DNA of 64,000 nucleotides from a bacterium (lineage in GTDB: Bacteria > SAR324 > XYD2-FULL-50-16), in assembly GCA_018829445.1 (NCBI GenBank), contig JAHJTV010000079.1, positions 124,001 to 188,000 of the forward strand, in the 5' to 3' direction. The position numbers were made by a program, and so were the translations under genes. The notes beneath the pieces are model-generated. The model ran no database searches. It worked only from the letters and a program-made list of their open reading frames with translations, and was not told the DNA's origin. Of this stretch, positions 51,131 to 60,236 are shown piece after piece (the stretch's first letter is position 1; each line of letters begins with the position of its first letter).

Positions 51131-52237
51131 ATGAGTACTCAACTGAGAAACATTGTAACTGATTGGGGAGGATTTGAAGAGTTTGTAAAAGAAATTCATA
51201 AAAATGACGATGTCACTGTGGAAAGAAACGTGAAGCTTACTGGGACATCTGGAGCTTCTCGGCAGATTGATGTACATGTAACCCATAAAAAGGGACCTTA
51301 TATTTACTCTACTCTAATCGAATGTAAACATTGGAAAAAGAGGGTCAAAAGGCAACAGGTAGAGAATCTGTATGCGAGTATGGATGACTTAAATGCAGCC
51401 AAGGGAGTAATTTTCACTACTATTGGTTATCAGTCTGGGGCAGAAACCTATGCAAAGGCAAAAAATATTGAAATTTTTGTTATTCGAGATCTAAAGGAAG
51501 AGGAATGGGGAAAGCCTGGGAAAATCATTGAATTCTATGTTCAGATGTTTTCAAAAACCATATTAAACATCGACTGCCAAAATACCATGGCAGCAGCCCC
51601 AGTTGGAACCACAGCTTCCCTCAAACAAGAATTGTCATTAAAGCTTGGTTCGCCGACTACGGATTCACAAAACATTAAGGCAATCAATCAGAAAACTAAA
51701 AAGGTAGAGACAATTGTTGTCCCCGAGAATCAAATTTTATCTAGTCATAAGAAACGTGGGGAGACACTCGAAAAATATCTTGAAGGTGCAGCCTCTCACG
51801 GGCTGCAAGAAATTGTTAAAAAAGATTTCTTAATAAACGATGGTGAAGATTGTATTCGATATATGCAGATTGACGTTAATATGCCTTTTAAAGAAAAGGG
51901 AGAACTGCTTCAAGTTGTAAGCAAGGGGCAGCTTGTAATAATCCCTAAAATAGTTATGGAGGTTGGAATTAAAATTAATCAATTTAAAATAAAACATGAT
52001 CGGAGTAGTAACCTTGTCTACGCTCTAGCAGTCGAAGACTGTATAAGTGGGAATACGTTTGCAGTAAGCAAAAAGGGCGAAGATTCATCAACCAATTGGA
52101 ATACGTTAATGAAAAATCCAGTTAAAAGCTCAGATGATGTATTGATAAATGGCTCAATAATGAAGGTTACCACCAGTGGATTCTTCGATCCAAACGAAGT
52201 AAGCGGATTGAAAGAAGTGGAATTAATGATCAAGTAA
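51131..52237 (+). CDS. Restriction endonuclease-like protein (Mrr/PD-(D/E)xK)
   Basis: A 368-residue protein. GASRQIDVHVTHKKGPYIYSTLIECKHWKKRV (residues about 41-72) is the nuclease core with D47, E64 and K66. The C-terminal half (from about residue 200) is a separate helical/beta domain. It would cut modified or foreign DNA. No methyltransferase is adjacent. It follows the truncated Mrr gene and precedes the integrase. Confidence 0.8.
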   Translation: MSTQLRNIVTDWGGFEEFVKEIHKNDDVTVERNVKLTGTSGASRQIDVHVTHKKGPYIYSTLIECKHWKKRVKRQQVENLYASMDDLNAAKGVIFTTIGYQSGAETYAKAKNIEIFVIRDLKEEEWGKPGKIIEFYVQMFSKTILNIDCQNTMAAAPVGTTASLKQELSLKLGSPTTDSQNIKAINQKTKKVETIVVPENQILSSHKKRGETLEKYLEGAASHGLQEIVKKDFLINDGEDCIRYMQIDVNMPFKEKGELLQVVSKGQLVIIPKIVMEVGIKINQFKIKHDRSSNLVYALAVEDCISGNTFAVSKKGEDSSTNWNTLMKNPVKSSDDVLINGSIMKVTTSGFFDPNEVSGLKEVELMIK

Positions 52238-52427
52238 ACACTTGCATAGTAAGCTTTATGTGTTTTTACTCCAGTCAAGTTTACTAAAGATTCACAAATT
52301 GAGTAATGGCCCATGTTCACTTCAATTATCAGCATATATTGCACCATAAAGAAAACGCCCACCAAGTGTCATTCTTATGGCATAATCTTATCAGTAGTTT
52401 TTTGATTCTTTATGGGGCTCAAGTACA

Positions 52428-53747
52428 ATGAAGGCTAAAAAACGTCAGCCGGTATTGCGGATTAACGACAAGCGAAGTGGAGAATTGCTTTATATCGGCA
52501 AATTTTACTTCGAGGATGAATTTCCGGATGTGAAATTCCCTATTAAGCGACGATTGATCTATGAGCGTGATTTGTTTGTTAAGCAAACATCACGGGGAGA
52601 GGCTCGTAGAAGTGCAAAGGAACAGGAAAACTTGCTTGAAGAGCTATACGAGCAGAAGAAGCAGGAACTCTTGGATGATCTGAGAGCAGAGAAGAAAAAA
52701 GCCAACACCGAATCATTTGAAGCCTTGTTTGATCTCTGGATCCAGAATGCGCGTAGCCTGAAATTTTCGGAACGAACGATCAAAGATCATTATATTCAAA
52801 TCAAGAAAGCCTGGTGCCGCACCTTCCCAGGGAAGCGTCTTGATCAATTCAAACCGGAGGATTTGATCGACTTCCGGACAGCCTTGGGGCAACCGCAACG
52901 GAGATTGGATAAAAACGGTAAACCTGCAGTTGATAAGGATGGAAATCCGGCATTCCGCAAAAAGCTCAAGATTTCCTCAATCAACAGCAGACTGAAGACA
53001 CTTCAGGCGTTTTTCAACTGGTTGTTTGAGATTGAAAAGACCCAACGCCCAGTGAAAGTGAAACGGATAGCTGAGAGGGACAGAGAACCCGAAATCCTGA
53101 CTCAGGATCAGATTAATCAATTATACAATCGATTACTGGAGAAAGCTTCGTCCCGGTACCCGGGTCATTTTAAAGCCCTGATCCGTTTTTTCTGGTTGGA
53201 TTATTATACTGGCGCCAGGCGTAATGAAATCCTGTTCGCAAAGCGGGAGAATTTCTTTCTTGATGACTCTGTGTGGATTATCGAAGACGAGAATCCTGAC
53301 GAAAGTGAAGAGATCGACCGACAGTTCAGAATCAAGGAAAAGGTTGTGAAGAAGGCAATCCCCTTGGCCGAGCCATTGAAGGCTTTTCTGGAAGCCGACC
53401 TTGATAGGGATGATTTGTATTATGTAGGAGATCATCCAACAGAAGAACGGCCGATTTATACCGAGACAGGAATCTCCCAGGCATTCAGGAGACAGATGGA
53501 TGCATTGGATTTTCCGAAAGTTGTCAAGCCCGCTCATTTCTGGCGTGCAAAGCTGCCGAGCGATTTGTTAAACAGGTACAAGATCCCGCTGGAAGTAGCG
53601 TCCAAGGTCTTGAACCACTCTTCACCGGCTGTTACGGCTAAACATTACTTGAAGATGCAGGTCGAATCACTGCTGAGCGCAGTAAATTCAATTGAAGAGT
53701 TCGACACAGAGGGAAACTTTTTGGAAGTTATCAAACAAAAGAATTAA
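52428..53747 (+). CDS. int: Tyrosine-type site-specific integrase
   Basis: A 439-residue recombinase. An N-terminal arm/core-binding part (residues 95-215) is followed by the catalytic domain: R264 in TGARRNEILF, then H370 and R373 (HFWRAKL), H397 in VLNHSSPAVTA, and the nucleophile Y407 in KHYLKM. It ends 42 bp before attR. It inserts the phage at tRNA-Pro. Confidence 0.93.
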   Translation: MKAKKRQPVLRINDKRSGELLYIGKFYFEDEFPDVKFPIKRRLIYERDLFVKQTSRGEARRSAKEQENLLEELYEQKKQELLDDLRAEKKKANTESFEALFDLWIQNARSLKFSERTIKDHYIQIKKAWCRTFPGKRLDQFKPEDLIDFRTALGQPQRRLDKNGKPAVDKDGNPAFRKKLKISSINSRLKTLQAFFNWLFEIEKTQRPVKVKRIAERDREPEILTQDQINQLYNRLLEKASSRYPGHFKALIRFFWLDYYTGARRNEILFAKRENFFLDDSVWIIEDENPDESEEIDRQFRIKEKVVKKAIPLAEPLKAFLEADLDRDDLYYVGDHPTEERPIYTETGISQAFRRQMDALDFPKVVKPAHFWRAKLPSDLLNRYKIPLEVASKVLNHSSPAVTAKHYLKMQVESLLSAVNSIEEFDTEGNFLEVIKQKN

Positions 53748-53789
53748 TTACTTTTGTAAAAGCAGTGCATTAGTAAAACTGTGTCATAC

Positions 53790-53835
53790 CTGGGGGACAT
53801 GTGGTCGCTGGTTCAAATCCAGTCGCCTCGACCAG
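53790..53835. repeat. attR core (46-bp repeat, tRNA-Pro 3' remnant)
   Basis: Identical to 12921-12966. The 5' half of tRNA-Pro is absent here, so this is the displaced host 3' end left by insertion. Confidence 0.93.
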
Positions 53836-53842
53836 CTTCAAA

Positions 53843-53870
53843 GGGTATTCGAAAATTCGAATACCCTTTT
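53843..53870 (+). terminator. Stranded host tRNA-Pro terminator
   Basis: GGGTATTCG and CGAATACCC form a 9-bp stem around AAAATT, followed by TTTT. It lies 8 bp after the attR tRNA remnant, and its transcript no longer passes through it. Confidence 0.8.
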
Positions 53871-53890
53871 CTGATTTTACCCTACCATTC

Positions 53891-53966
53891 GCGGGAGTAG
53901 CTCAGTTGGTAGAGCATCAGCTTCCCAAGCTGAGGGCCGCGGGTTCGAATCCCGTCTTCCGCTCCA
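53891..53966 (+). tRNA. tRNA-Gly(CCC), host copy
   Basis: Cloverleaf: GCGGGAG/CTTCCGC, D arm GCTCAGTTGGTAGAGC, TCAGC/GCTGA around TTCCCAA, T arm GCGGG-TTCGAAT-CCCGT, encoded CCA. It follows the former tRNA-Pro end, so the intact host locus was tRNA-Pro then tRNA-Gly. It has the same anticodon as the element's tRNA-Gly. Confidence 0.95.
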
Positions 53967-54370
53967 AATTTTAAGAATCATTACGGGCTTTATCCACTTT
54001 TTATCATCATGATTTCTTGATTTTTGTCCTAAACAATAAGGTATTCAGAAGTTTTATGTAGAACTTTGAGAACAATTTTTTTATTCCCAACTTAAGTTCT
54101 CTCTATTCTTCAAAATAAGATCGGATAATGAAAGGTTGACTGCCGGGAGATGATGATAAGAAATCGCTTTTTGGGTGTTAAGGTATCAAACCTGAATTTT
54201 GAAGAAAACGAAGCTCAATCTCGGATTTGAGTCTTAGAATTCAGTTCAAATTTGGGGAAAGTTAAGATTGACTCAGGTTGACTCAAAAAAGCTTCAAAAC
54301 CAGGTTTAATTCATCGAGATTTGAGCAGATTTTCGGTGTTCATCGACGAACAGATTTTCGGAAAGTTTAA
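53967..54370. other. Gene-free interval
   Basis: About 400 bp with no frame of coding character and no tRNA or terminator that I can support. AT-rich. It may be the left margin of the decayed IS element. Confidence 0.4.
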
Positions 54371-55440
54371 CAGACAAGATCATCCATTTCATGATGCCAG
54401 CCATCATCAATCGGAGTATAAACAATCTCTTCCATATCTTTTTGATGCATTCTCTCCAGGTCAATGAGGGTGAATTTTTGGAGCGATGCTTTGAAACATC
54501 GAGAACTCTTTCTTCAATCGTCTTCTCTCCATCGTATTTAAGAGTGCCAACTGGATTCTCTGCCTTAGCACGTATTCCCCTCGACTTATTGGAATACCAA
54601 CTATTATAGCGAACTATTTGGAAATTCTTTTTGGGAATATGCTGGGTAATAGCAGCGATAAACTTTTCTCGATATAGGTAATCTTCTCAGTACTGAAAAC
54701 ATTGCGGATGATAAGGAGCGAGACTTGTAGCTCCGAAAGGGGCAATGGCTTCCCTGCCTTTTTCATCTCCTCTTTCGATTCTGACACCATTGTCCACGCT
54801 GAAACCGGAATGCTTCCATCCTTTCAGTTTTTGGACCAGGTCATCAGAGATCTTCCCCTCTTTTTTCAGAAACTTGAATACCTCAGCCCTGAACAACTCT
54901 TCCAAGGGGTTCAGATCCACTCGTTTCATTACATGAAAAAACCGGTGTCTGCAAAAAGCCCATCTGTCACGATAGCATGAATGTGAGGATGAAACTTCTC
55001 CGGGTACTCCCCGAAGAAGTGAATCGCCTTCACAACACCAGGAATCCCATCTTTCAGCCGGACTATTTTCCGCAAAAACGTCAGCAGATTTTTGTAAGCA
55101 CATTGACACAAACCGATCGGCAGGGAACGATTGTGCTTAAAATAAACTCTGAGCATGATCGGAATGCTGAACACTTACTGCTGATGTGGAACCGGGTAGA
55201 AAACATTTTCCTTAAGATGGTGACCGAAGACGACCACTCTTTTTACCTGTCAGGAAGGACAGAAACAGCGGACTTTGCGGGAAAACTGAAGCAAAAATTA
55301 TTGAGCACAGTTGGGACAACGAACTCTGGCGAATCCTTCCTTCAGATCGCCACATTACAGATGGGATCCAACCACATCTTGGGAAAAGTACGGCAATTCT
55401 CGGGAAGGATTTTGAAATACTTGAATTTATAGAGTAAATT
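54370..55440 (-). pseudogene. IS91-family transposase, decayed
   Basis: Reading the reverse strand with several frame changes gives an IS91-type protein. CGDLKEGFARVRCPNCAQ is its zinc finger, then comes a stop, then FSRKVRCFCPS, a stop, then EYPEKFHPHIHAIVTDGLF holding the HxH of the rolling-circle transposase, then a frame change. The C-terminus has NFQIVRYNSWYSNKSRGIR. At least three stops and several frameshifts make it inactive. It lies next to the prophage attR and marks earlier activity at this site. Confidence 0.82.
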
Positions 55441-55586
55441 CGCAGATGTGACGGCTGATATGCCTAAAAATGGGTGTTGAATGGTGGAGGAGATGCCGAT
55501 CCAATTTTTATAGGGGTTTGCGGGCCGGTGTGTCACTCGATTGGCTTAATGGTCTTTTAGATCGACTTTTAACTTCCCAGACTTGA

Positions 55587-55955
55587 TTAAAATTGCGCTT
55601 GTGGTGGTTTAATCAGCGATTCCGCCGGGATTCCCAGTCCTTCATGAAGCTTCCAAATCATCTTGAGCGTAAGCGGCCGTTTGCGATTTAGGATTTCATA
55701 TACTCGATTTCGTTTTCCTATCATAGGTTCAAGATCTTTCGCGGTCAAACCTCTACGTTCCATCTCGAATTTAATGGCTTCGACTGGATCGGGAAGATTC
55801 AATGGAAAATGTTTAGCTTCATATGATTCGACAAGAGTGACCAGCACATCCAGTTTTTCACCTTCTGGTGAGTCTAGCTCTGCCATCATTAAAAATTCGA
55901 TTTCCTTAAGTGCTGTATAATAGTCAGCTTCAGTTCTGATTGGTTTGATGTTCAT
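55587..55955 (-). CDS. higA: HigA-type antitoxin
   Basis: A 122-residue protein. The helix-turn-helix is in RGLTAKDLEPMIGKRNRVYEILNRKRPLTLKMIW (residues about 69-102). The N-terminus (IKPIRTEADYYTALKEIEFLM) is typical of HigA. It lies 11 bp downstream of the toxin gene, the reversed toxin-first order of higBA. Confidence 0.9.
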   Translation of the reverse strand: MNIKPIRTEADYYTALKEIEFLMMAELDSPEGEKLDVLVTLVESYEAKHFPLNLPDPVEAIKFEMERRGLTAKDLEPMIGKRNRVYEILNRKRPLTLKMIWKLHEGLGIPAESLIKPPQAQF

Positions 55956-55966
55956 GAGGCTCCTGG

Positions 55967-56269
55967 TTAAACGCTGTGTACATCAATCTTGTCATATTGA
56001 GCATGAGTCCCGATAAAACGAATATATATTACTTTGTAAGCGTAATTGATCCAAACAACCAATCGATATTTATTTCCGGCGATATTGAATACGACTCGCC
56101 CGTCTTTAAGAATACTGGCATTTCCAAAATCCTCCTTGACATCTGTTGGTGAAGTCCAATCGGCCTTTAACGCAAAGCGGTACCAAGTCAAAGTTGGATC
56201 AATTGCATCAGTATATTCCGGATTATCTTTCCAAAATGATTTTAAAGTTGAAAGGGCGATGATTCTCAT
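55967..56269 (-). CDS. higB: HigB-type mRNA interferase toxin
   Basis: A 100-residue toxin. IIALSTLKSFWKDNPEYTDA and GNKYRLVVWINYAYKVIYIRFIGTHAQYDKI (residues about 2-21 and 67-97) are the HigB signature. Start chosen at 56269 (MRIIALS) as in the family. An upstream in-frame Met gives a non-conserved leader. The toxin cleaves mRNA on the ribosome when free of HigA. Confidence 0.9.
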   Translation of the reverse strand: MRIIALSTLKSFWKDNPEYTDAIDPTLTWYRFALKADWTSPTDVKEDFGNASILKDGRVVFNIAGNKYRLVVWINYAYKVIYIRFIGTHAQYDKIDVHSV

Positions 56270-56716
56270 ACTTAAGATATTAATCCCAATTTGGGACTTG
56301 CGCAAGATTTTTTTGTTCTTACTGGGAAAGAATAATGAAACACTTACGCTGCTTGTTTCCATTCATACTTGTGCTGCAGTCCACCCAGCTTCGCAAAACC
56401 GGGGGTCAGGTCTTTCATTTTGACAATTTTATAAAAAAGAGATCTGTGTTGACTCATCCTACCTTAAACGCCATCGCCCTTGTACACATTCTCTTGTAAT
56501 TTTATGTATATTTTGACATTTAAAACAGATAAATGTTAAAGACTCAGCGGTTCAGCAGGCATAAAATCTTAAGAGAATCGCTCATCTAGAAAATCGCCCT
56601 TGGAGTTTTTCAGGAGGGATAAAAATGGAAGTGGCGCTATTCCTAATCGAAAACCTGTTCATCAGTCGACAGATGTCAACTTGGCGTTAACAACCAACAG
56701 AAAAAGGATTACTGCA

Positions 56717-57259
56717 ATGTTTTTTAGAAATATCAACTCAAAAATCAAGGTAAGCCTGACAATACCGCAATATGCAGAAGAGCTATTTGTTCTTATTGAT
56801 AAAAACAGGGAATATCTCAAAAGATGGTTACCCTGGCTAGAAACAGTCGCAAAACCGAGTGATACAAATACATTTATTCAGAAACAATTACAAAAATTTA
56901 TCAAAGGTGATGTTTTAAATGAAACCATTTTTTATGAAAACAAAATTGCTGGAATCCTTAGTTTTAACGAGATTGATAAAGAAAATGGCATCGGGTATAT
57001 CGGATACTGGTTGGGAGAGCAATACAACGGAAATGGTATTATGACACTGGCCGTCTCCGACTTAATCAAACTTGGCTTTGACTATCTACCAATTTAAAAG
57101 ATAGAAATTCGTTGTGCAGTTGAGAATTCAAAAAGTAGAGCAGTACCGGAACGCCTTGGTTTTAGAAACGAAGGGACTATTCGTTGTGCTGAGAAGGTTT
57201 ATGAAAGCTATTTTGATCATGTTCTCTATGGACTACTAAAAAGTGAATTTCATTGCTAA
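56717..57259 (+). pseudogene. RimJ/RimL-type acetyltransferase with one in-frame stop
   Basis: A GNAT protein reading YIGYWLGEQYNGNGIMT near its CoA site is stopped by TAA at 57095-57097. The same frame then continues as KIEIRCAVENSKSRAVPERLGF and ends at TAA 57259. Without the stop it would be a full 180-residue protein. No other lesion is visible, so the change is recent or readthrough occurs. Confidence 0.8.
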
Positions 57260-57339
57260 CAATGGCATAAGTTCCCTGGCCTCACTGTCAGCGACTTATT
57301 CCAGGCATGAGGTTTGGAATTGGATTTTGGAATAGATAA

Positions 57340-57780
57340 ATGGAACATGTATTTATTAGAAAAGCAGAATTGGATGATGCTCCAATGATTGCAGATCTCT
57401 CGAATCAGCTTGGTTATCAATCCACAGTGGAACAAGCTGAAAATCGGTTGACAGCAATCCTTAACTCTGAGGATCATGCTGTGCTTTTGGTTTGTTTGTC
57501 AGATGGCGAAGTAGTTGGTTGGATTCACACTTTTTTATCATTTCGAGTTGAATCTGATTGTTTTGCAGAAATAGGCGGACTTGTTGTTTTAAGTCTTTAT
57601 CAAAATAGCGGATTTGGAAAAAAATTGATTGCAGCAGCAGAAGAATGGACAATTCAAAAAGGCATCAATAAGCTCCGTGTTCGCAGTCGCTGTGATAGAT
57701 CAGATGCCCTGGCGTTTTATGAACAACAGGGATTCTCAAAGATAAAACTTCAACAGGTTTTTGATAAAGACTTGAAATAA
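57340..57780 (+). CDS. GNAT-family N-acetyltransferase
   Basis: A 146-residue protein. IRKAELDDAPMIADLSNQLGY starts the fold. GGLVVLSLYQNSGFGKKLI is the acetyl-CoA loop, and YEQQGFSKI closes it. It would acetylate a small molecule or protein that cannot be named. It sits 80 bp after the damaged acetyltransferase. Confidence 0.88.
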   Translation: MEHVFIRKAELDDAPMIADLSNQLGYQSTVEQAENRLTAILNSEDHAVLLVCLSDGEVVGWIHTFLSFRVESDCFAEIGGLVVLSLYQNSGFGKKLIAAAEEWTIQKGINKLRVRSRCDRSDALAFYEQQGFSKIKLQQVFDKDLK

Positions 57781-57924
57781 AAAACTAATAAAGAGTATGG
57801 AGCCATTTTTATGTTGGATTAGAAAAGAACAAAACCAAAAAGAAGAAACTTCAAAGGAAACAGCGGAAGAAAAGGAAGTAGTCGTGTTTCTGGCTTTCTT
57901 TCTTTCTAAATCTTAAGACTGTCT

Positions 57925-58326
57925 TTAGATCGCCAAAGCAGCCTCAGTTGCATCCCGTAGACCAGATCCCAGGTTTCCCGGTGATTTAGCGTCACCAATA
58001 ACGATTATCTGATCGATTCTCTTTTCCAGTTCCGGTAATAGGTTGTTTTCCGGTTCAGAGCCAATGGATACGATAAGATTATCAGCCGCTATTGTAATTT
58101 TTGTGTCATCTTTTCTTTCCAAAAGAGCGGTATTATTCTCAAATGACAGCAAACGGGTTTCTGTCAGGATTTTAATCTGCTTCTCCTGTAAACGGGATAG
58201 CATTCTTTCCCTGGGGATCTTCGTCATTTTGTTGAGAATATCGGAGGCTATCTCCACAATGGTAATCTGTTTACCGGGTTTATATATCCATTCGGCTGTT
58301 TCACATCCGATTTCCCCTCCGCATTA
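57925..58326 (-). pseudogene. FAD/NAD(P)-binding oxidoreductase fragment (C-terminal part)
   Basis: The reverse strand reads a Rossmann motif (GGEIGCETAEW), VEIASDILNKM and ENNLLPELEKRIDQIIVIGDAKSPGNL (the latter at about 58050-57970). This is the second dinucleotide domain of NADH:flavin oxidoreductases of the 2,4-dienoyl-CoA reductase type. The frame is cut by a stop just upstream (58327), and the large TIM-barrel domain is absent. Confidence 0.75.
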
Positions 58327-58555
58327 ATCCGTTTCACTGATAATGCTCTTGGGTTTTCTTGCCTATTTTTATCGTTATCCGAACTGCTTTTCAAGCAAAC
58401 AACATATTCTATATTTGATCGCCATCTCAAGAAGATCAGTGCATCTGTTGTCAGCGATTTGGGAGCTATACTTGAAAACATTAAACACAATAAAGCGTCA
58501 AGATTCGAAACACCAAAACCATCTCTGAGATTTCAATTGTCGGGATTAATAGATT
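58327..58555. other. Short unassigned interval
   Basis: Frames here are short and lack similarity that I recognise. Probably degraded sequence between two gene remnants. Confidence 0.35.
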
Positions 58556-58899
58556 GAAACCCGAACGAATATGAGCTAGAACTATATCAAACGGGGAGGA
58601 AGACTGAAATCCGGGAGATTATCAAGGACACAAATGCTCCGGAGGATATGACAGATTTTATTCAAACATATCCCAACGGTAGGTATCGGTACCTGGCCAA
58701 TCACAAGTTGATGCTGATGGGAAGATCGCTCAACATACGTAACTTGCAGCTTTTCGAAAAATATACGGAAGCCGCTTACACAAATTGCGATTGCACTGCC
58801 GCCGCTCAAGCCGCAGTGGACGACAAATCCAGAGGCAGCAAAAAATCCTTTATTGGATCATTTTTTAGGAATATGCGGTTTCTATCAAGGAGACGTTGA
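58556..58899 (+). pseudogene. Remnant of a secreted repeat/caspase-linker type protein
   Basis: Reading from the stop just upstream, the frame contains TEIREIIKDTNAPEDMTDFI followed by TYPNGRYRYLANHKL, a pattern common to linker repeats of Sel1, caspase-like and other secreted proteins (DxxdFixxYPNGRyxxLA). The sequence then loses its pattern. Too short and out of context to be a working gene. Confidence 0.45.
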
Positions 58900-59343
58900 G
58901 ACGGGAATTAAGCACTTGACTGATAGAACCGGTCAGGATGGCTTCATTTACACCCAGTACTCTATTAACAGCCTGATTTCCCTGCCAACCGAGATAAAAG
59001 AAAACCAACAATTCAAATCCTGGTTTTCTACTTTGGGTACAGGAGATCGAAGTCAAAAATCCGATTACATTTCCTGCTATCAAAAAAGGTGAAAAGCCAA
59101 GGTCTGCGTTGATGTTTATTGTTTATCGTCAATGTTCATCTATGCAACAGCGTTGGTCTGCCTAATTTCGCAATCTATTTATCATATCACACCAGCTCCT
59201 CTTCCTTTTAAATCCAATTGTCAAACTGCTGCAGAGTGGTTTGACAAAATATTTGCGTAAAAAATCTACATTTAAATTGACTAATTGAGCATTATTGATT
59301 AAATACTATTAAAAAGTGTAGAAAATTTACTTAATAAAATCCC
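58900..59343. other. Interval with no supported gene
   Basis: Only short frames occur (up to 79 codons), none with recognisable similarity. The final 100 bp are AT-rich and probably contain the RpiR promoter: TTGACA lies at 59241-59246. Confidence 0.4.
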
Positions 59344-60198
59344 ATGCAGGAATCCCCTATGCAAGAGATCATTGAATCCATCCATGATATTCTTCCAAAG
59401 TTAAAGAACGCTGAGCGGCGTGTGGCTGAGTATGTATTAAAACATACTGAAACGGTCACCGATTTGACGATAACGGAACTTGCCGAAAGGGCTGAAACCA
59501 GTGATCCGACTGTAATCCGTTTCTGTCGAAAAATTGGACTGAAAGGATATACCGATTTAAGAATCAGTCTGGCTCGCAGTTTTCCACCTGTATCTCAGGA
59601 GCGAGAAGCGGTCAATCACAAGGATTCATCCGTAAATATTCTACACAAAATGTTTCAGACCAACATTGAAGCGTTAAACAGTTTTATGTCATCCCTGGAC
59701 AGAAAACTGTTCGATGAAGCTGTTGAAATGATCGCAGAAGCCAAAAAAATTAGTTTTTTTGCTTTTGGCGGGTCGGGGAATGTTGCCCGAGATGGTCATC
59801 ATAAATTCTTCAGGCTTGGTTTGCCTTGCGAGGTTCATACCGACGCTCATATGCAATTTATGAGTGCCTCCCTGCTGGATCAAAAGTCCGTGGTTATTGT
59901 GATCTCGCTGAAGGGATCCACCAAAGATCTGATTGAAAGTGTGAATATTGCTAGAGATTCCGGGGCCAGGGTGATCGGTATCATCGGAAGTTCAAAGTCC
60001 CCTTTAGGAAAAGTGTGTGATCTGGTGATTCCTGTGGATGTTAGTGAGATAGCGAGTTCGGTTTTTCCCATGGCCACAAGACTGATACAATTAGCAGTTT
60101 TGGATGTTATTTATGTTTCCGTGACCATGAAAAAATGGCCTAGTGCAAAGGGGAACTTGGAGAAGGTTCGTAACACCCTGTCACTCAGAAATTTTTAG
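59344..60198 (+). CDS. MurR/RpiR-family transcriptional regulator
   Basis: A 284-residue regulator. The N-terminal HTH_6 domain includes ITELAERAETSDPTVIRFCRKIGLKGYTDL (residues about 39-68). The C-terminal SIS domain includes FFAFGGSGNVARDGHHKFFRLG and VVIVISLKGSTKDLI, which bind phosphosugars in known members. It lies 27 bp upstream of the transporter operon in the same direction, so it probably controls it. An alternative start at 59359 exists. Confidence 0.9.
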   Translation: MQESPMQEIIESIHDILPKLKNAERRVAEYVLKHTETVTDLTITELAERAETSDPTVIRFCRKIGLKGYTDLRISLARSFPPVSQEREAVNHKDSSVNILHKMFQTNIEALNSFMSSLDRKLFDEAVEMIAEAKKISFFAFGGSGNVARDGHHKFFRLGLPCEVHTDAHMQFMSASLLDQKSVVIVISLKGSTKDLIESVNIARDSGARVIGIIGSSKSPLGKVCDLVIPVDVSEIASSVFPMATRLIQLAVLDVIYVSVTMKKWPSAKGNLEKVRNTLSLRNF

Positions 60199-60236
60199 TT
60201 AATTAATTGTTTTCCAGATAAAACATGGAGGCTCAT

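Larger units (their letters stand above)
12921..53835. mobile_element. Integrated P2-type temperate phage (about 40.9 kb) with cargo region
   Basis: The unit is bounded by perfect 46-bp repeats of a tRNA-Pro 3' end, with a tyrosine integrase 42 bp from the right repeat. Inside are a full set of contractile-tail phage genes in P2-type arrangement, a lysis module, an early replication and partition module with a repressor and operator, and a cargo block next to the integrase. Every expected virion gene is present and intact, so the phage may be inducible. The replication module is not the rolling-circle type of P2. Structural genes, holin candidates and cargo are described separately. Confidence 0.92.

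Noticed and set aside
54977..55432. A 151-codon rightward frame opposite the IS91 remnant
   Set aside because: It has no recognisable similarity, and the reverse strand carries clear though broken transposase sequence, so it is a shadow.
58865..59083. A leftward 72-codon frame that might be a permease fragment
   Set aside because: Only a short hydrophobic run is seen, with no family motif, and the opposite strand also lacks a clear gene.
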